A stretch of DNA of 64,000 nt from CAVPDE01 sp964580575. GTDB taxonomy: Bacteria > Desulfobacterota > DSM-4660 > Desulfatiglandales > HGW-15. How positions within the stretch are numbered: the stretch's first letter is position 1; every line of letters starts with the position of its first letter. The notes beneath the pieces were generated by a model. That model was not told the origin of the DNA. It did no database searches and saw only the letters and a program-made list of their open reading frames with translations. The DNA lies in contig CAZOLJ010000011.1 in assembly GCA_964580575.1 (NCBI GenBank), positions 11,345-75,344 on the forward strand, in the 5' to 3' direction. The position numbers and the translations under genes were made by a program. This document shows positions 24,690 to 33,180 of this stretch, in pieces.

Positions 24690-25460
24690 TCACGCCTCAA
24701 GGGCAAATCTGAACTCGCAGGTAGTCACCGGCTCGGAGGAACCGTTGAAGGTTCTGTCCATGAAGGTGACATGATCCTCTTTGTCGAGGAGAAGAACGGT
24801 TGATGATCGGGTGCCGTAGGTGGGGCTCGTGATGAAGATGGGCGATAGGATTCGCTCCCACTCGATCGGCACCCCTGTGCCGGGGAGCCTGTCATCGGTC
24901 GCCATGGTTTGATCTTTAAGAAGCAGGAACAGGGACTCCGCAGAGATCTGCCGGCTGGCATGCAGGATTTCTTCGAACATCGCTTTTGCGCGCACGACCT
25001 TGGGCCACGGCGTGTCGAGGAGGTGGTTGCTCAGGCCGTAAACCCCGGGGAGAAGAGGGGTCACCTTGTCTGATCGGTTCGAGTACCACATGATTCGGTC
25101 CCGGTTGCCCAGGATCAGATTAAATCCATTGTAACGGTCTTTTTCGCGACGGATGAGGTCCAAGTAGGAGATCGAGTCGAGATCGCTTTCCAGAAAATCA
25201 TTTACCAAGTTGCCTCTTGAAGGGGCATTCGGTTTTACGCTGGCAGGATCACGGTAGTTCGTGACGGCTGCGATGCGCCCCTTTCTTGTGATGCCGAGCC
25301 AAGTACCTAGCGCGACTCTATCGCGACCTGCGAGAAGATAAGGGGCCTCCTCCCAGAAATGGGGTGGCTCGGAGGGACGCTCATAGTACTCATCGCGGTT
25401 CGCCGCAAGGATGAGCTTGTACTTCCGGTGTTTTCCTATGGCAAGGAGAATCAGGCACAT
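24690..25460 (-). CDS. NRDE (TANGO2-like) family protein
   Basis: 256 residues. It begins MCLILLAIGKHRKYKLILAA then NRDEYYERP, giving the family name NRDE, with Cys2 placed to become an N-terminal nucleophile after Met removal. GRDRVALGTWLGITRKGRIA and AVTNYRDP follow, then GLSNHLLDTPWPKV and, near the end, YGTRSSTVLLLD. These are the conserved blocks of the TANGO2 family, a branch of the Ntn-hydrolase fold implicated in heme handling or acyl metabolism. Biochemical role here is unknown. It is a single gene convergent with the nitroreductase region. Confidence 0.85.
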   Translation of the reverse strand: MCLILLAIGKHRKYKLILAANRDEYYERPSEPPHFWEEAPYLLAGRDRVALGTWLGITRKGRIAAVTNYRDPASVKPNAPSRGNLVNDFLESDLDSISYLDLIRREKDRYNGFNLILGNRDRIMWYSNRSDKVTPLLPGVYGLSNHLLDTPWPKVVRAKAMFEEILHASRQISAESLFLLLKDQTMATDDRLPGTGVPIEWERILSPIFITSPTYGTRSSTVLLLDKEDHVTFMDRTFNGSSEPVTTCEFRFALEA

Positions 25461-25480
25461 GAGGAAGAGCTTTGGAAGAA

Positions 25481-25506
25481 TGGAGTGATGGAGTGATGGA
25501 GTGATG
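25481..25506. repeat. Short tandem repeat TGGAGTGA x3
   Basis: TGGAGTGA repeats three times without interruption from 25481 to 25504, followed by TG. It lies in the 165-base divergent gap between the NRDE gene and the ferredoxin-domain gene; nothing else is seen there. Confidence 0.6.
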
Positions 25507-25625
25507 TCATCATAAGTTTCACCGCGTCGGCTAAACGGTTTTCGACTTTTTCACGCGTTCATCATAGTTCTTTCCGGATCTGTTTTCAAAGGTTCTTTTG
25601 CCAAAACAAAGGGGAGGTTGGACCC

Positions 25626-26612
25626 ATGAGCCTTTATCAGGAATTGGCATTGCGCATCGGGCTGGGCGAATCCGAGATAGCGCCCAGGTTATTTGAAATG
25701 CTTGCGGATGAAACGGACGCGAAAATTCTTCTCTCCCTTCCGGCCACGATTCCGGAGGTCCGGGCAAAGATGGGCTTGAGCGAAGAAGAGGCGGACAAGC
25801 GGATGAAAACCCTGTTCATGAAAGGCCTCGTTTTTCCCTCTCACAAGACCTCACCGGCCACTTACCGCATGGCAAGGGATTTTGTTCAGTTCCATGATGC
25901 CACCATTCTGTGGAAAGATGCGCCCGTGGAGTTTCTTGATCTCTGGCAGGAATTCATGGAAAAGGAGTGGCCTGAATATGCCCGGCGAATCAGTGAAATG
26001 CTTCCCAAGCCGTTCACGAGGATGATTCCCGTCAATGTTGCGATTCAAGCCAAGACCCATATTCTTGGTTTTGAAAGCGTGAGCGACATGGTCAAGAAGG
26101 CGAGAATTTTAGCCGTGACAAAGTGCACCTGTCGCCTCACGGCCCACAAATGCGACCGACCTCTTGAAGCCTGCATCCAGGTGAACAATGCGGCCGCTTA
26201 TGCCTTGAGCAGGGGCACCGGAAGAAAGATCACAGCTGAAGAGGCCCTCGATATCCTCAAGAAGGCGGAAGAGGCGGGGCTCATCCATGTGACCATGAAC
26301 CGCCACGAGGTGGACCACTTTATTTGCAACTGCTGCCCGTGCTGCTGCCAGACCATGCCCATCCTGATCAAGGGCGGCATCCGGGTGGTAGACCCCAGTC
26401 GCTACAGGGCGGAGATAGAGACCGAGCGCTGCACAGGCTGTGGGACCTGCCATGAACGATGCTATTTCGGCGCCATCGCGTGGGAGAACGGGGAAGGGAG
26501 CGTGAGCCGCGTGGAGGAGTCTAAATGCATGGGTTGCGGCCTGTGCCGGGTGACTTGTCCGGAGGAAGCGATTGAACTTGTTGAAGTGAGGCCTGAGAGC
26601 TTCGTGCCCTAA
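25626..26612 (+). CDS. Iron-sulfur protein with winged-helix-like N-terminus and double 4Fe-4S ferredoxin domain
   Basis: 328 residues. The N-terminal 80 residues (LADETDAKILLSLPATIPEV then RAKMGLSEEEADKRMKTLFM) resemble an ArsR/MarR-like winged helix. A central region has extra cysteines, KCTCRLTAHKCDRPLEAC near residue 165 and HFICNCCPCCCQTMP near residue 235. The C-terminal ferredoxin has two complete motifs, CTGCGTCHERC and CMGCGLCRVTC, each followed by a distant Cys-Pro. The architecture is common in sulfate reducers as a putative electron-transfer protein, partner unknown. GGAGG is 10 bases upstream of the ATG. Its 3' end overlaps the convergent hydrolase gene by 4 bases. Confidence 0.8.
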   Translation: MSLYQELALRIGLGESEIAPRLFEMLADETDAKILLSLPATIPEVRAKMGLSEEEADKRMKTLFMKGLVFPSHKTSPATYRMARDFVQFHDATILWKDAPVEFLDLWQEFMEKEWPEYARRISEMLPKPFTRMIPVNVAIQAKTHILGFESVSDMVKKARILAVTKCTCRLTAHKCDRPLEACIQVNNAAAYALSRGTGRKITAEEALDILKKAEEAGLIHVTMNRHEVDHFICNCCPCCCQTMPILIKGGIRVVDPSRYRAEIETERCTGCGTCHERCYFGAIAWENGEGSVSRVEESKCMGCGLCRVTCPEEAIELVEVRPESFVP

Positions 26613-27430
26613 ATGACCTTACAGGGGTTGGTCAGACGGCCGACCTTCTCAATTTCAACTGTCACCACGTCTCCGTCCTTCATATAGATCGAAGGGTTGC
26701 GAAAGGTGCCCACGCCGTGGGGAGTACCTGTGAGGATCACATCCCCTGGGAGCAGGGTGATCTGCCGGCTGATGAAGTGAATCACTTCCGGGACCTTGAA
26801 AATCATCATGTTTGTGTTGCTGTTCTGCATGGTGGTGCCGTTGAGAATGGTCTTTATCCCAAGGGCGTGGGGATCGGGAACTTCGTCTCTGGTGACGATC
26901 CAGGGGCCGATGGGGCAGAAAGTGTCCAGAGATTTTCCCCTCACCCACTGGCCGTCGCTGAACTGGAGGTCTCTGGCGCTTACATCATTCGCACAGGCAT
27001 ATCCGAAAACGGCATCCATGACCTTGTCTTCTTTGGGGCGGTAAATCCTTTTGCCTATGATCACCGCAAGTTCGGCCTCGAAGTCCACTTTCCTGGTGAT
27101 TTCCGCAGACCATGTGATGGACTCCTTGTGTCCGGTCAGGGAGTTCGGGAACTTGGCGAAGAGAAGAGGCACCTTGGGGATGGCGCCTTTGCTCTCTTTG
27201 GCATGATCCAGATAATTGAGACCCAGGGCGATGATTTTCGATGGTCTGCTGACCACGGCTGCAAACCGGATTTTATCAAGAGGCAGAGCCGCCTGGCCCG
27301 TAGGTCTTGCAGGCTGACCCTGCTCTATGAGATCAATCATTGAGCCCTGGAAATCCAGAGGCAAAAGAGATTCTCCTTCAATCATTCCCAAACGGAGCTG
27401 TTCATGGTCATAGTACTGGGCAATTTTCAT
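26609..27430 (-). CDS. Fumarylacetoacetate hydrolase (FAH) family protein
   Basis: 273 residues from ATG 27430; a GTG at 27472 in frame is less likely. The catalytic region has the family blocks IIALGLNYLDHAKE, LFAKFPNSLTGHKESI, VDFEAELAVIIGKRIYRPKE and YACANDVSARDLQFSDGQW, giving the divalent-metal ligands (Glu, Glu and Asp), then GDVILTGTPHGVGTFRNPSI near the end. Family enzymes cleave or isomerise 2-oxo acids in aromatic degradation (2-hydroxyhepta-2,4-diene-dioate isomerase, acylpyruvase, oxaloacetate tautomerase). The specific substrate is not decidable. Single gene. Confidence 0.9.
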   Translation of the reverse strand: MKIAQYYDHEQLRLGMIEGESLLPLDFQGSMIDLIEQGQPARPTGQAALPLDKIRFAAVVSRPSKIIALGLNYLDHAKESKGAIPKVPLLFAKFPNSLTGHKESITWSAEITRKVDFEAELAVIIGKRIYRPKEDKVMDAVFGYACANDVSARDLQFSDGQWVRGKSLDTFCPIGPWIVTRDEVPDPHALGIKTILNGTTMQNSNTNMMIFKVPEVIHFISRQITLLPGDVILTGTPHGVGTFRNPSIYMKDGDVVTVEIEKVGRLTNPCKVI

Positions 27431-27594
27431 GGCTGATCGCGCACCTCGATAACGTGTATCGAATAGGCTCACCTGTGCTGGTGGAGAGGATAGGGTAATA
27501 TGGCTATTCGCGCGGCAATTGGCAACAGTTTATTATCCCTCTCACGGAGTGGCTCGAAGCTCCTAGCCTTTTGGATCGTTCTTGCGCTTGGATG

Positions 27595-27670
27595 CAGGCA
27601 CAAAGGCACACAGGCAGAAAAGCATTACACCACCCCTTTGTGCCTTTGTCCCTCTGTCTCTTTGTCCCTT
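27595..27670. repeat. GACAAAG/GCACAAAG inverted word repeat, copy 3
   Basis: GCAGGCACAAAGGCACACAG (27594-27613) faces CCTTTGTGCCTTTGTCCCTC and TTTGTCCC on the right arm. It sits 14 bases from the 3' end of the minus-strand protease gene. The remainder of the 254-base gap shows no gene. Confidence 0.7.
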
Positions 27671-27684
27671 AAATAAGCAAGGGG

Positions 27685-28479
27685 TTATTTTTCAATGTAG
27701 GTGCCGTATTCTTCCTTGATTTGAGCGGAAGGCACGGCAAAGCCGACTCCGCTCACAGGCATGCCTTGCTGGGAAAGGAACTTGAGGCTGACCACACCGA
27801 CGACCATCCCTTTTTCGTCCACCAAAGGGCCGCCGCTGTTGCCGGGATTCAAGGGGGCGGAGAATTGAATGAAATCTCCTTTGGCCGATTCTACGGTTCG
27901 GAACCCTGTGAACACGCCATCGGTCACAGTGGATTGCAGACCGGCAGAAGCGCCCACTGCAAAAAGACGATCACCCGGCGCCAGACCCTCTGCATCACGG
28001 ATAGTGAGGTAAGGCAGTTTTCTGGGCACCATGACTTGTACCAGCGCCAGGTCATACTTCGCGCTCGTGAAAAGGACGTTCAACTGGGCCTCCTGCTGGT
28101 CGTTCAGGATAGCTGTAAGGTTGGGCAGACCTTCAACCACGTGTTTGCACGTCAAGGCATATCCGGCTGATGAGATCAGAAACCCGGATCCTGTTTTCTT
28201 TGGAGCCTTAATGGTAAAAGTGCAGTTTGTTACGTATTCAATAGGATTTCTTGCGGTTTCCTTGATAACCGTATCTTGGGGCTGTTTGATTGAGTTCGGG
28301 TCCTTGAACTCTCTTTCTTCAATATTTTCTTTAACTTTGTCGGTACCTGGTTCCTGATCCGAAAAATGGACCACGCCTCTTTCGTCTACCCATTTGTAGA
28401 TTTTACCGGCAGAGGCAAAGTCTTCGGGAAAGAAGAGAAAAGTGAAACACAAGATGAAGATGAGGCGCAGAAGATTCAT
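27685..28479 (-). CDS. Secreted trypsin-like serine protease with N-terminal DUF4124 domain
   Basis: 264 residues from ATG 28479 with AGGAA upstream; it begins with a signal peptide MNLLRLIFILCFTFLFFPED. Residues about 24-50 are a DUF4124 segment (IYKWVDERGVVHFSDQEP). The protease domain follows with an intact triad: His in ALTCKHVVEG, Asp in SAKYDLALVQV and Ser in NPGNSGGPLVDEKG, all typical of DegP/HtrA-like trypsins. There is no PDZ domain, so it is a compact periplasmic protease or protease-like sensor. It follows a 38-codon gene by 35 bases and shares its promoter. Confidence 0.88.
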   Translation of the reverse strand: MNLLRLIFILCFTFLFFPEDFASAGKIYKWVDERGVVHFSDQEPGTDKVKENIEEREFKDPNSIKQPQDTVIKETARNPIEYVTNCTFTIKAPKKTGSGFLISSAGYALTCKHVVEGLPNLTAILNDQQEAQLNVLFTSAKYDLALVQVMVPRKLPYLTIRDAEGLAPGDRLFAVGASAGLQSTVTDGVFTGFRTVESAKGDFIQFSAPLNPGNSGGPLVDEKGMVVGVVSLKFLSQQGMPVSGVGFAVPSAQIKEEYGTYIEK

Positions 28480-28514
28480 TTCCTGATGCCGCCGGCACCG
28501 TTGATGCGCGTGCC

Positions 28515-28631
28515 TCAGGTCCTGCACCCTTGCTGAAGGGGTTCTTTGTTGGCCTTGATCAAACGATCCAGAAACCGACTCCACCATCCTTTCTTGATTT
28601 CTCCTGACGGAGCATGAAGCTTTTCACTCAT
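28515..28631 (-). CDS. Small 38-residue protein, first gene of the protease operon
   Basis: GGAGG lies 11 bases before the ATG at 28631, and the frame reads MSEKLHAPSGEIKKGWWSRF then LDRLIKANKEPLQQGCRT to a stop at 28515. It is basic and amphipathic, with a WW pair and a Cys near the C-terminus. From memory, short proteins with a WWxRFLDRL-x-KANK core and a GC-x-T end recur in deltaproteobacteria, but I cannot name a family. It lies directly under the promoter at 28664-28692 and 35 bases before the DUF4124 protease, which suggests co-expression. Coding is supported by the ribosome site, promoter and composition. Function unknown. Confidence 0.6.
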   Translation of the reverse strand: MSEKLHAPSGEIKKGWWSRFLDRLIKANKEPLQQGCRT

Positions 28632-28663
28632 TTTCTGCCGGGACCTCCTGCTGTTTGAGCTAT

Positions 28664-28692
28664 ATAATACTATTATAATTGGCATTTATCAA
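28664..28692 (-). promoter_or_regulatory. Promoter of the small-protein/protease operon with overlapping dyad
   Basis: On the minus strand TTGATA (28687-28692), 17 bases, TATTAT (28664-28669). The perfect dyad GGCATT-TATC-AATGCC (28681-28696) covers the -35 box and could be an operator shared with the divergent response-regulator gene. Confidence 0.55.
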
Positions 28693-28733
28693 TGCCTAAT
28701 TCGTTTTTCTCCTCGCGCGATTTCAAATTCTCT

Positions 28734-28762
28734 TTGACCCGTATCTTGGATTTTGATATAAA
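28734..28762 (+). promoter_or_regulatory. Promoter of the response-regulator gene
   Basis: TTGACC (28734-28739), 17 bases, TATAAA (28757-28762), about 30 bases before the ATG at 28792, which has GGGAGGG upstream. Confidence 0.6.
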
Positions 28763-28791
28763 AAAATCTAATCCGAACATGGGAGGGTCTG

Positions 28792-29298
28792 ATGGCTAAA
28801 GAGATCCCGCTGAAAGACAAAGTTGTGCTCGTGGTGGACGACGAGCCTGATGTCCTTGAAACGGTTGCCGATGAGTTGGACATGTGTATTGTCCACAAGG
28901 CAAAGGACTATGACACCGGCCTGCAATACCTGCTGAGCTACACCTATGATGTCGTCATTTTGGACATCATGGGAGTGAACGGTTTCGAACTCCTCAAGAC
29001 GTCCGTGGAGAGAGGGTTCCCGTCTGTCATGCTGACCGCCCATGCGTTGACTCCGGATGCACTCAAGAAGTCCATCAAACTGGGCGCTCTTTCATTCTTG
29101 CCCAAAGAGAGGATGGCGGATCTGAGAGAGTTTCTGGAGGACGTGGTGCTTGGAGCCGGGAAGCCCCTTTGGATCAAGTTCTTCGACCAATTGGGGACCT
29201 ACTTCAACAAACGCTTTGGGCCGGACTGGAAGGAAAGAGACAAGTTTTTTAAAGAGTTCGAAGAATCCCTCAGGAAGAGCGAGCAGAAAACATCCTGA
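28792..29298 (+). CDS. Response regulator receiver protein with short C-terminal extension
   Basis: 168 residues. The receiver domain covers about residues 8-120: acidic pair in VVDDEPDVLET, phosphorylatable Asp in YDVVILDIMGVNG (near residue 63), Thr/Ala in SVMLTAHALTP, and the conserved Lys in LSFLPKERM. The remaining 45 residues are helical and charged with no DNA-binding or enzymatic domain, so it is a single-domain or adaptor regulator. No cognate histidine kinase adjoins; the large kinase at 41.6-44.5 kb is the only one in the window. Convergent with topA, 1 base between stops. Confidence 0.87.
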   Translation: MAKEIPLKDKVVLVVDDEPDVLETVADELDMCIVHKAKDYDTGLQYLLSYTYDVVILDIMGVNGFELLKTSVERGFPSVMLTAHALTPDALKKSIKLGALSFLPKERMADLREFLEDVVLGAGKPLWIKFFDQLGTYFNKRFGPDWKERDKFFKEFEESLRKSEQKTS

Positions 29299-29299
29299 A

Positions 29300-31903
29300 T
29301 TACTCCTTCCCGGCGGCCTCCTCATCAGCACTCTCTCCTCCTCCGTTGAGCGGCTGAGGCTTGTACCCCTCACTGACCGCCGTACCGTCGTTCTTATGCA
29401 CCGCCGCCTGAGGATTTTGCTTTTCATGGGCCTGAAGAGCGGTTTCCAGTGCGTTTCGGCTGTTTTCCTCCAGAGTGGACCAACCGATGCGGCCCCGGCA
29501 TTTGGGAAATTTTGAACAGCTCAGCCATGGGCCTCTGGCACCCCGGCGAAGATTCATGGGCGCGTCGCACTTCGGGCAGGAGAGATCCGTCGAAAGGGGA
29601 GGGATTTTGGGCGCTGCGATCAAGCCTTTCTTGTCGAGGTTCAAGATACCGGCACACTCCGGATACCGAGCGCAGCTGAGAAACAGGCCGAAACGGCCTC
29701 TTCGCAGGAGCATGGGAGACTCGCACTTCGGGCAGGCAATATCGGTCTGCTCCGGCGCAACAGGATTCCCTTCCCGGTCCACGGGTGAGGCATATTTGCA
29801 TTTGGGGTAGCGGGCGCAACTGAGAAAACGCCCCTTTTTCCCAAAACGGTAAACCGTTTGTCCGCCACACTGGGGGCAGGTGTAGGAAGCGGGCTGAGTT
29901 TCCGCTTTTGCATGGGCCAGAACGTCGTAAGCGGATTGAAGGCTCTCCGTGAAAGGGCCGTAGAACCGGCGAAGCATTTCCACCCAGTCGGCATCCTTGT
30001 CCTCGATGTCATCGAGCTGCTGCTCCATGTCCCGCGTGTATCCCACCTGCATGATTTCAGGAAACGCTTCCATGAGTTTGTCTGTTACCACTTTGCCCAG
30101 GTCTGTGGCGAAAAAGCGGTTTCGGATCTTTTCCACATATTTTCTGTTCTGGATCACCTGAATGATCTGGGCATAGGTGCTGGGCCTGCCGATTCCTTCG
30201 GCCTCCAGTTTTCTCACCAGGGAAGCTTCAGTGTAGCGGGGCGGGGGAGAGGTGAAGTTCTGGATCGGCTCGATTTGAAGCGCTCCCAGTTCTTTTCCTT
30301 CTGAAACGGGCGGGAGCACCGCCTCTTCAGAGGCATTCGGAACGCCCGTGATCCTGTAGTACCCCTCAAAGATCAGAACCCGGCCCGTCGCCTTAAAGAC
30401 AAGTTCTCCCTTCTGGTCTTGGACGGAAACCAGGACCGAAGTAGCATCCCATTGAGCGTCCGTCATCTGGGAGGCCACAAAGCGCTCCCAGATCAACTTG
30501 TAGAGCTTGTAATGACTTTCCTTGAGCGAGGAACGGACGCGGCTGGGCGTGAGATGAACATCGGTGGGGCGAATGGCTTCGTGCGCTTCTTGGGCGGATT
30601 TGTTCGAAGAGGTGAAGGTGTTCGGTGCCGGCGGCAGGTAAGGTTCTCCATGTTTGGAGGCGATGTATTCCCTCACCATTTGAATCGCTTCAGGGGAAAC
30701 GTGGGTCGAATCCGTCCGCATGTACGTGATCAAACCCACGGATCCCATGCCTTCGACATGCACTCCTTCGTAAAGGCTCTGGGCAACGCCCATGGTGAAT
30801 TGAGCGCTGAAATCGAGTTGGTTTGCCGCAGCCTGCTGAAGGGTGCTGGTGATAAACGGCGCGTAGGGGCGACTCTTTGTCCTTTTGGTCTGAATCGATT
30901 TTACTTCCCACCGGGGTCCGGCTTCCAGGTGTCCGATGAGGTGCACGAGACGATTGGCAGGCGCCTTGGCACTGGGATTCTCCGTGATCCGTTGATCATC
31001 AACGTGAAAACCCGCCCGCCTGGCTGCTTCCAGAACCCTGTCGAAACGGCGGGACTCGATCTTCCCGCCGTCCACTTCCACCAGTTCGGCGGCGAAACTT
31101 GCGTGGCCGGAAAGCCACTCGTTTTTCTCCGTCACAGTTCTGCCGTTGTTTCTTTTGCCGTTCTTCTTTTCACTCGATTCCGACAGCCAACGGAGCCATT
31201 CTTCCGAGAGGGCAGGGGCTTGGTGGGGGTCTGTGGTGAAGGTTCCCGTCAGCTTCCAGTACTCTTCAGGGACAAAGCCCTCGATTTCCCGCTCCCTCTC
31301 CACGACCAGACGAACGGCGACGGATTGCACTCGGCCCGCGCTCAATCCGCCTGCGACCTTCCGCCACAGGAGAGGGGAAACCTGGTACCCCACAATGCGG
31401 TCCAGAACGCGCCTGGCCTGCTGGGCGTTGACTTTGGCCATATCGATCTTGCGCGGGCTTCGAAAGGCTTTCTCGATTTCGCTCCGGGTGATGGCATTGA
31501 AGACCACGCGCTTGGCCTCTTCCGGGTTGACCTGGAGCGCTTCAACCAGATGCCAAGCAATGGCCTCGCCTTCGCGGTCCAGGTCTGTAGCGAGCCAAAT
31601 TCCCGCCGCCTTTTTGGAGGCACGCTTCAACGCGGTCACCGTGGATTCCTTGCCGCGGATGATGTCGTAGCTGGGCTTGAACCCGTTCTTGAGATCCACT
31701 CCGGGGACCGGGTCTTTGATTCCCTTCGGGTTTCTGTCGGGGAGATCCCTCACATGTCCCACCGAGGCCATGACCACATAGTCGGAACCCAGGTACTTGT
31801 TGAGGGTTTGGGCTTTGGCCGGTGATTCGACAATCACGAGTTGTTTGCCCGATGTGTCGGGCGCTTGCAGGGGTCGTTTCCTGGTTGATTTTTTCTCTGC
31901 CAT
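29300..31903 (-). CDS. topA: DNA topoisomerase I
   Basis: 867 residues, type IA. The Toprim domain opens QLVIVESPAKAQTLNKYLG, with acidic residues in LATDLDREGEAIAWHL. The active-site tyrosine is in VGLITYMRTDSTHVS near residue 390. Residues about 700-830 carry three C-terminal zinc ribbons, each with CPxC and CARYPKC/CSKFPKC halves. A hydrophilic insert near residue 245-275 (SSEKKNGKRNNGRTVTEKNE) interrupts the usual spacing and looks species-specific. The enzyme relaxes negative supercoils. It is followed 42 bases upstream by dprA on the same strand, the frequent dprA-topA arrangement. Confidence 0.96.
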   Translation of the reverse strand: MAEKKSTRKRPLQAPDTSGKQLVIVESPAKAQTLNKYLGSDYVVMASVGHVRDLPDRNPKGIKDPVPGVDLKNGFKPSYDIIRGKESTVTALKRASKKAAGIWLATDLDREGEAIAWHLVEALQVNPEEAKRVVFNAITRSEIEKAFRSPRKIDMAKVNAQQARRVLDRIVGYQVSPLLWRKVAGGLSAGRVQSVAVRLVVEREREIEGFVPEEYWKLTGTFTTDPHQAPALSEEWLRWLSESSEKKNGKRNNGRTVTEKNEWLSGHASFAAELVEVDGGKIESRRFDRVLEAARRAGFHVDDQRITENPSAKAPANRLVHLIGHLEAGPRWEVKSIQTKRTKSRPYAPFITSTLQQAAANQLDFSAQFTMGVAQSLYEGVHVEGMGSVGLITYMRTDSTHVSPEAIQMVREYIASKHGEPYLPPAPNTFTSSNKSAQEAHEAIRPTDVHLTPSRVRSSLKESHYKLYKLIWERFVASQMTDAQWDATSVLVSVQDQKGELVFKATGRVLIFEGYYRITGVPNASEEAVLPPVSEGKELGALQIEPIQNFTSPPPRYTEASLVRKLEAEGIGRPSTYAQIIQVIQNRKYVEKIRNRFFATDLGKVVTDKLMEAFPEIMQVGYTRDMEQQLDDIEDKDADWVEMLRRFYGPFTESLQSAYDVLAHAKAETQPASYTCPQCGGQTVYRFGKKGRFLSCARYPKCKYASPVDREGNPVAPEQTDIACPKCESPMLLRRGRFGLFLSCARYPECAGILNLDKKGLIAAPKIPPLSTDLSCPKCDAPMNLRRGARGPWLSCSKFPKCRGRIGWSTLEENSRNALETALQAHEKQNPQAAVHKNDGTAVSEGYKPQPLNGGGESADEEAAGKE

Positions 31904-31945
31904 TTCTTTTGTCTACCTAAAGAACTCTCGAAGAAGAGGGAAGAC

Positions 31946-33052
31946 CTAGCGAACGAAAAGCTTGCCGGGCAGTTGCCTGACGATCCCCTTCAGTTCCATT
32001 CTCATGAGGACCGCGGAAGCGGTGCTCGGTTCCATGTTCCCTTCTCTTGCAATGTCGTCGATGTGCACAGGGTAATCCCCTAACAAGTCGTAAACCTTTT
32101 TCTCATTGTCCTCCAGCGGGGGCAGGGGCGGCTCCGTGTAGGAGTCTTTCTTGTCCGCGTAAGAGTAATTCAGCCCGAGTTCGTCCAAAACGTCGTCTGC
32201 GTTTTCAACAAGCTTGGCGCCCTGTTTGAGCAGGAAGTGGCATCCTTTGCTCTTAAAGGAGTGGACACTCCCGGGCACCGCGAAAACTTCGCGGCCCTGT
32301 TCAAGGGCCACAGAGGCGGTGATCAAAGAGCCGCTCTTCATCGTGGCCTCCACAACGATCACGCCTCTGCTCAAACCGCTGATGAGGCGATTTCGGATGG
32401 GAAAGTTTTTCGGCTCCGGCGGTGTTTTCAAGGGAAACTCGGTGATCACCGCGCCCTTTTCATTCATGACATCAAAGAGCTTTTTGTTGGACGGGGGATA
32501 GACCACATCAATCCCGGTGCCCAAAACTCCAACGCTGAAACCTCGGCCTTCGATACAGCCCCAATGCGCGGCAGAATCAATTCCGCGAGCCAGACCGCTC
32601 ACAATCCCGAGCCCCCGTCTTGCCAGGCCCTGGGCCAGGTTTTCAGCGGTCTTGACCCCATAAGGGGTCGAATTCCTGGAACCCACGACGGCCACAAACG
32701 TGGTTTTGCCGGGTATGTCGAGGCCCTTGGTGTAAAGCACCATGGGCGGATCATGAATCTCTCTCAAAGGCTCGGGATAGGTTGCATCCGAGAAAATCAC
32801 CATCCTGGCCCCGTGCTTCTCAAGATCCCTGAGAACGCTCTCTGGGTCCTGTGAAAATCGCCTCTGTAAAATTCCCTGCGCGACCTGCTTGCGGAGTCCC
32901 TCCACCTGAGCGAGGTCCGTCGGCGTTGCCCGGAAAACATCGGCTGGATCGCCGAATCGTTCCAGCAGTTTTTTGAAGGCCATGTTTCCAAGGCCGGCGA
33001 CCAAATGCAGGGCAAGCCAGTCCACTCTGTTTTCAGAGAGGATGCTCTTCAT
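31946..33052 (-). CDS. dprA: DNA-processing protein DprA (Smf)
   Basis: 368 residues. The N-terminal HhH-like region (LHLVAGLGNMAFKKLLERFG) precedes the Rossmann-type domain with VAVVGSRNSTPYGVKTAENL, the GSR signature, SGLARGIDSAAHWGCI, LGTGIDVVYPPSNKKL and AMKSGSLITASVALEQGREV. A winged-helix tail (from about EKKVYDLLGDYPVHIDDIAR) completes the full-length form. DprA loads RecA on incoming single-stranded DNA. It precedes topA. The start has a GGG-type site 8 bases upstream. Confidence 0.95.
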   Translation of the reverse strand: MKSILSENRVDWLALHLVAGLGNMAFKKLLERFGDPADVFRATPTDLAQVEGLRKQVAQGILQRRFSQDPESVLRDLEKHGARMVIFSDATYPEPLREIHDPPMVLYTKGLDIPGKTTFVAVVGSRNSTPYGVKTAENLAQGLARRGLGIVSGLARGIDSAAHWGCIEGRGFSVGVLGTGIDVVYPPSNKKLFDVMNEKGAVITEFPLKTPPEPKNFPIRNRLISGLSRGVIVVEATMKSGSLITASVALEQGREVFAVPGSVHSFKSKGCHFLLKQGAKLVENADDVLDELGLNYSYADKKDSYTEPPLPPLEDNEKKVYDLLGDYPVHIDDIAREGNMEPSTASAVLMRMELKGIVRQLPGKLFVR

Positions 33053-33180
33053 GATGAGACCCTTGCGTCCGTGAGAAAAGGAGAGGACTCACTGTGTCCA
33101 AGTGCTTGATTTGCGGACTGAAGCACCAAGGATGGCGGGAATATAAAACAAAGGATCTCCGAAGTGTCAAGTCTTTTCTT

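Noticed and set aside
30419..31825. A 468-codon open frame antisense to topA
   Set aside because: It is a shadow of the topA frame with no family motifs and no ribosome site of note.
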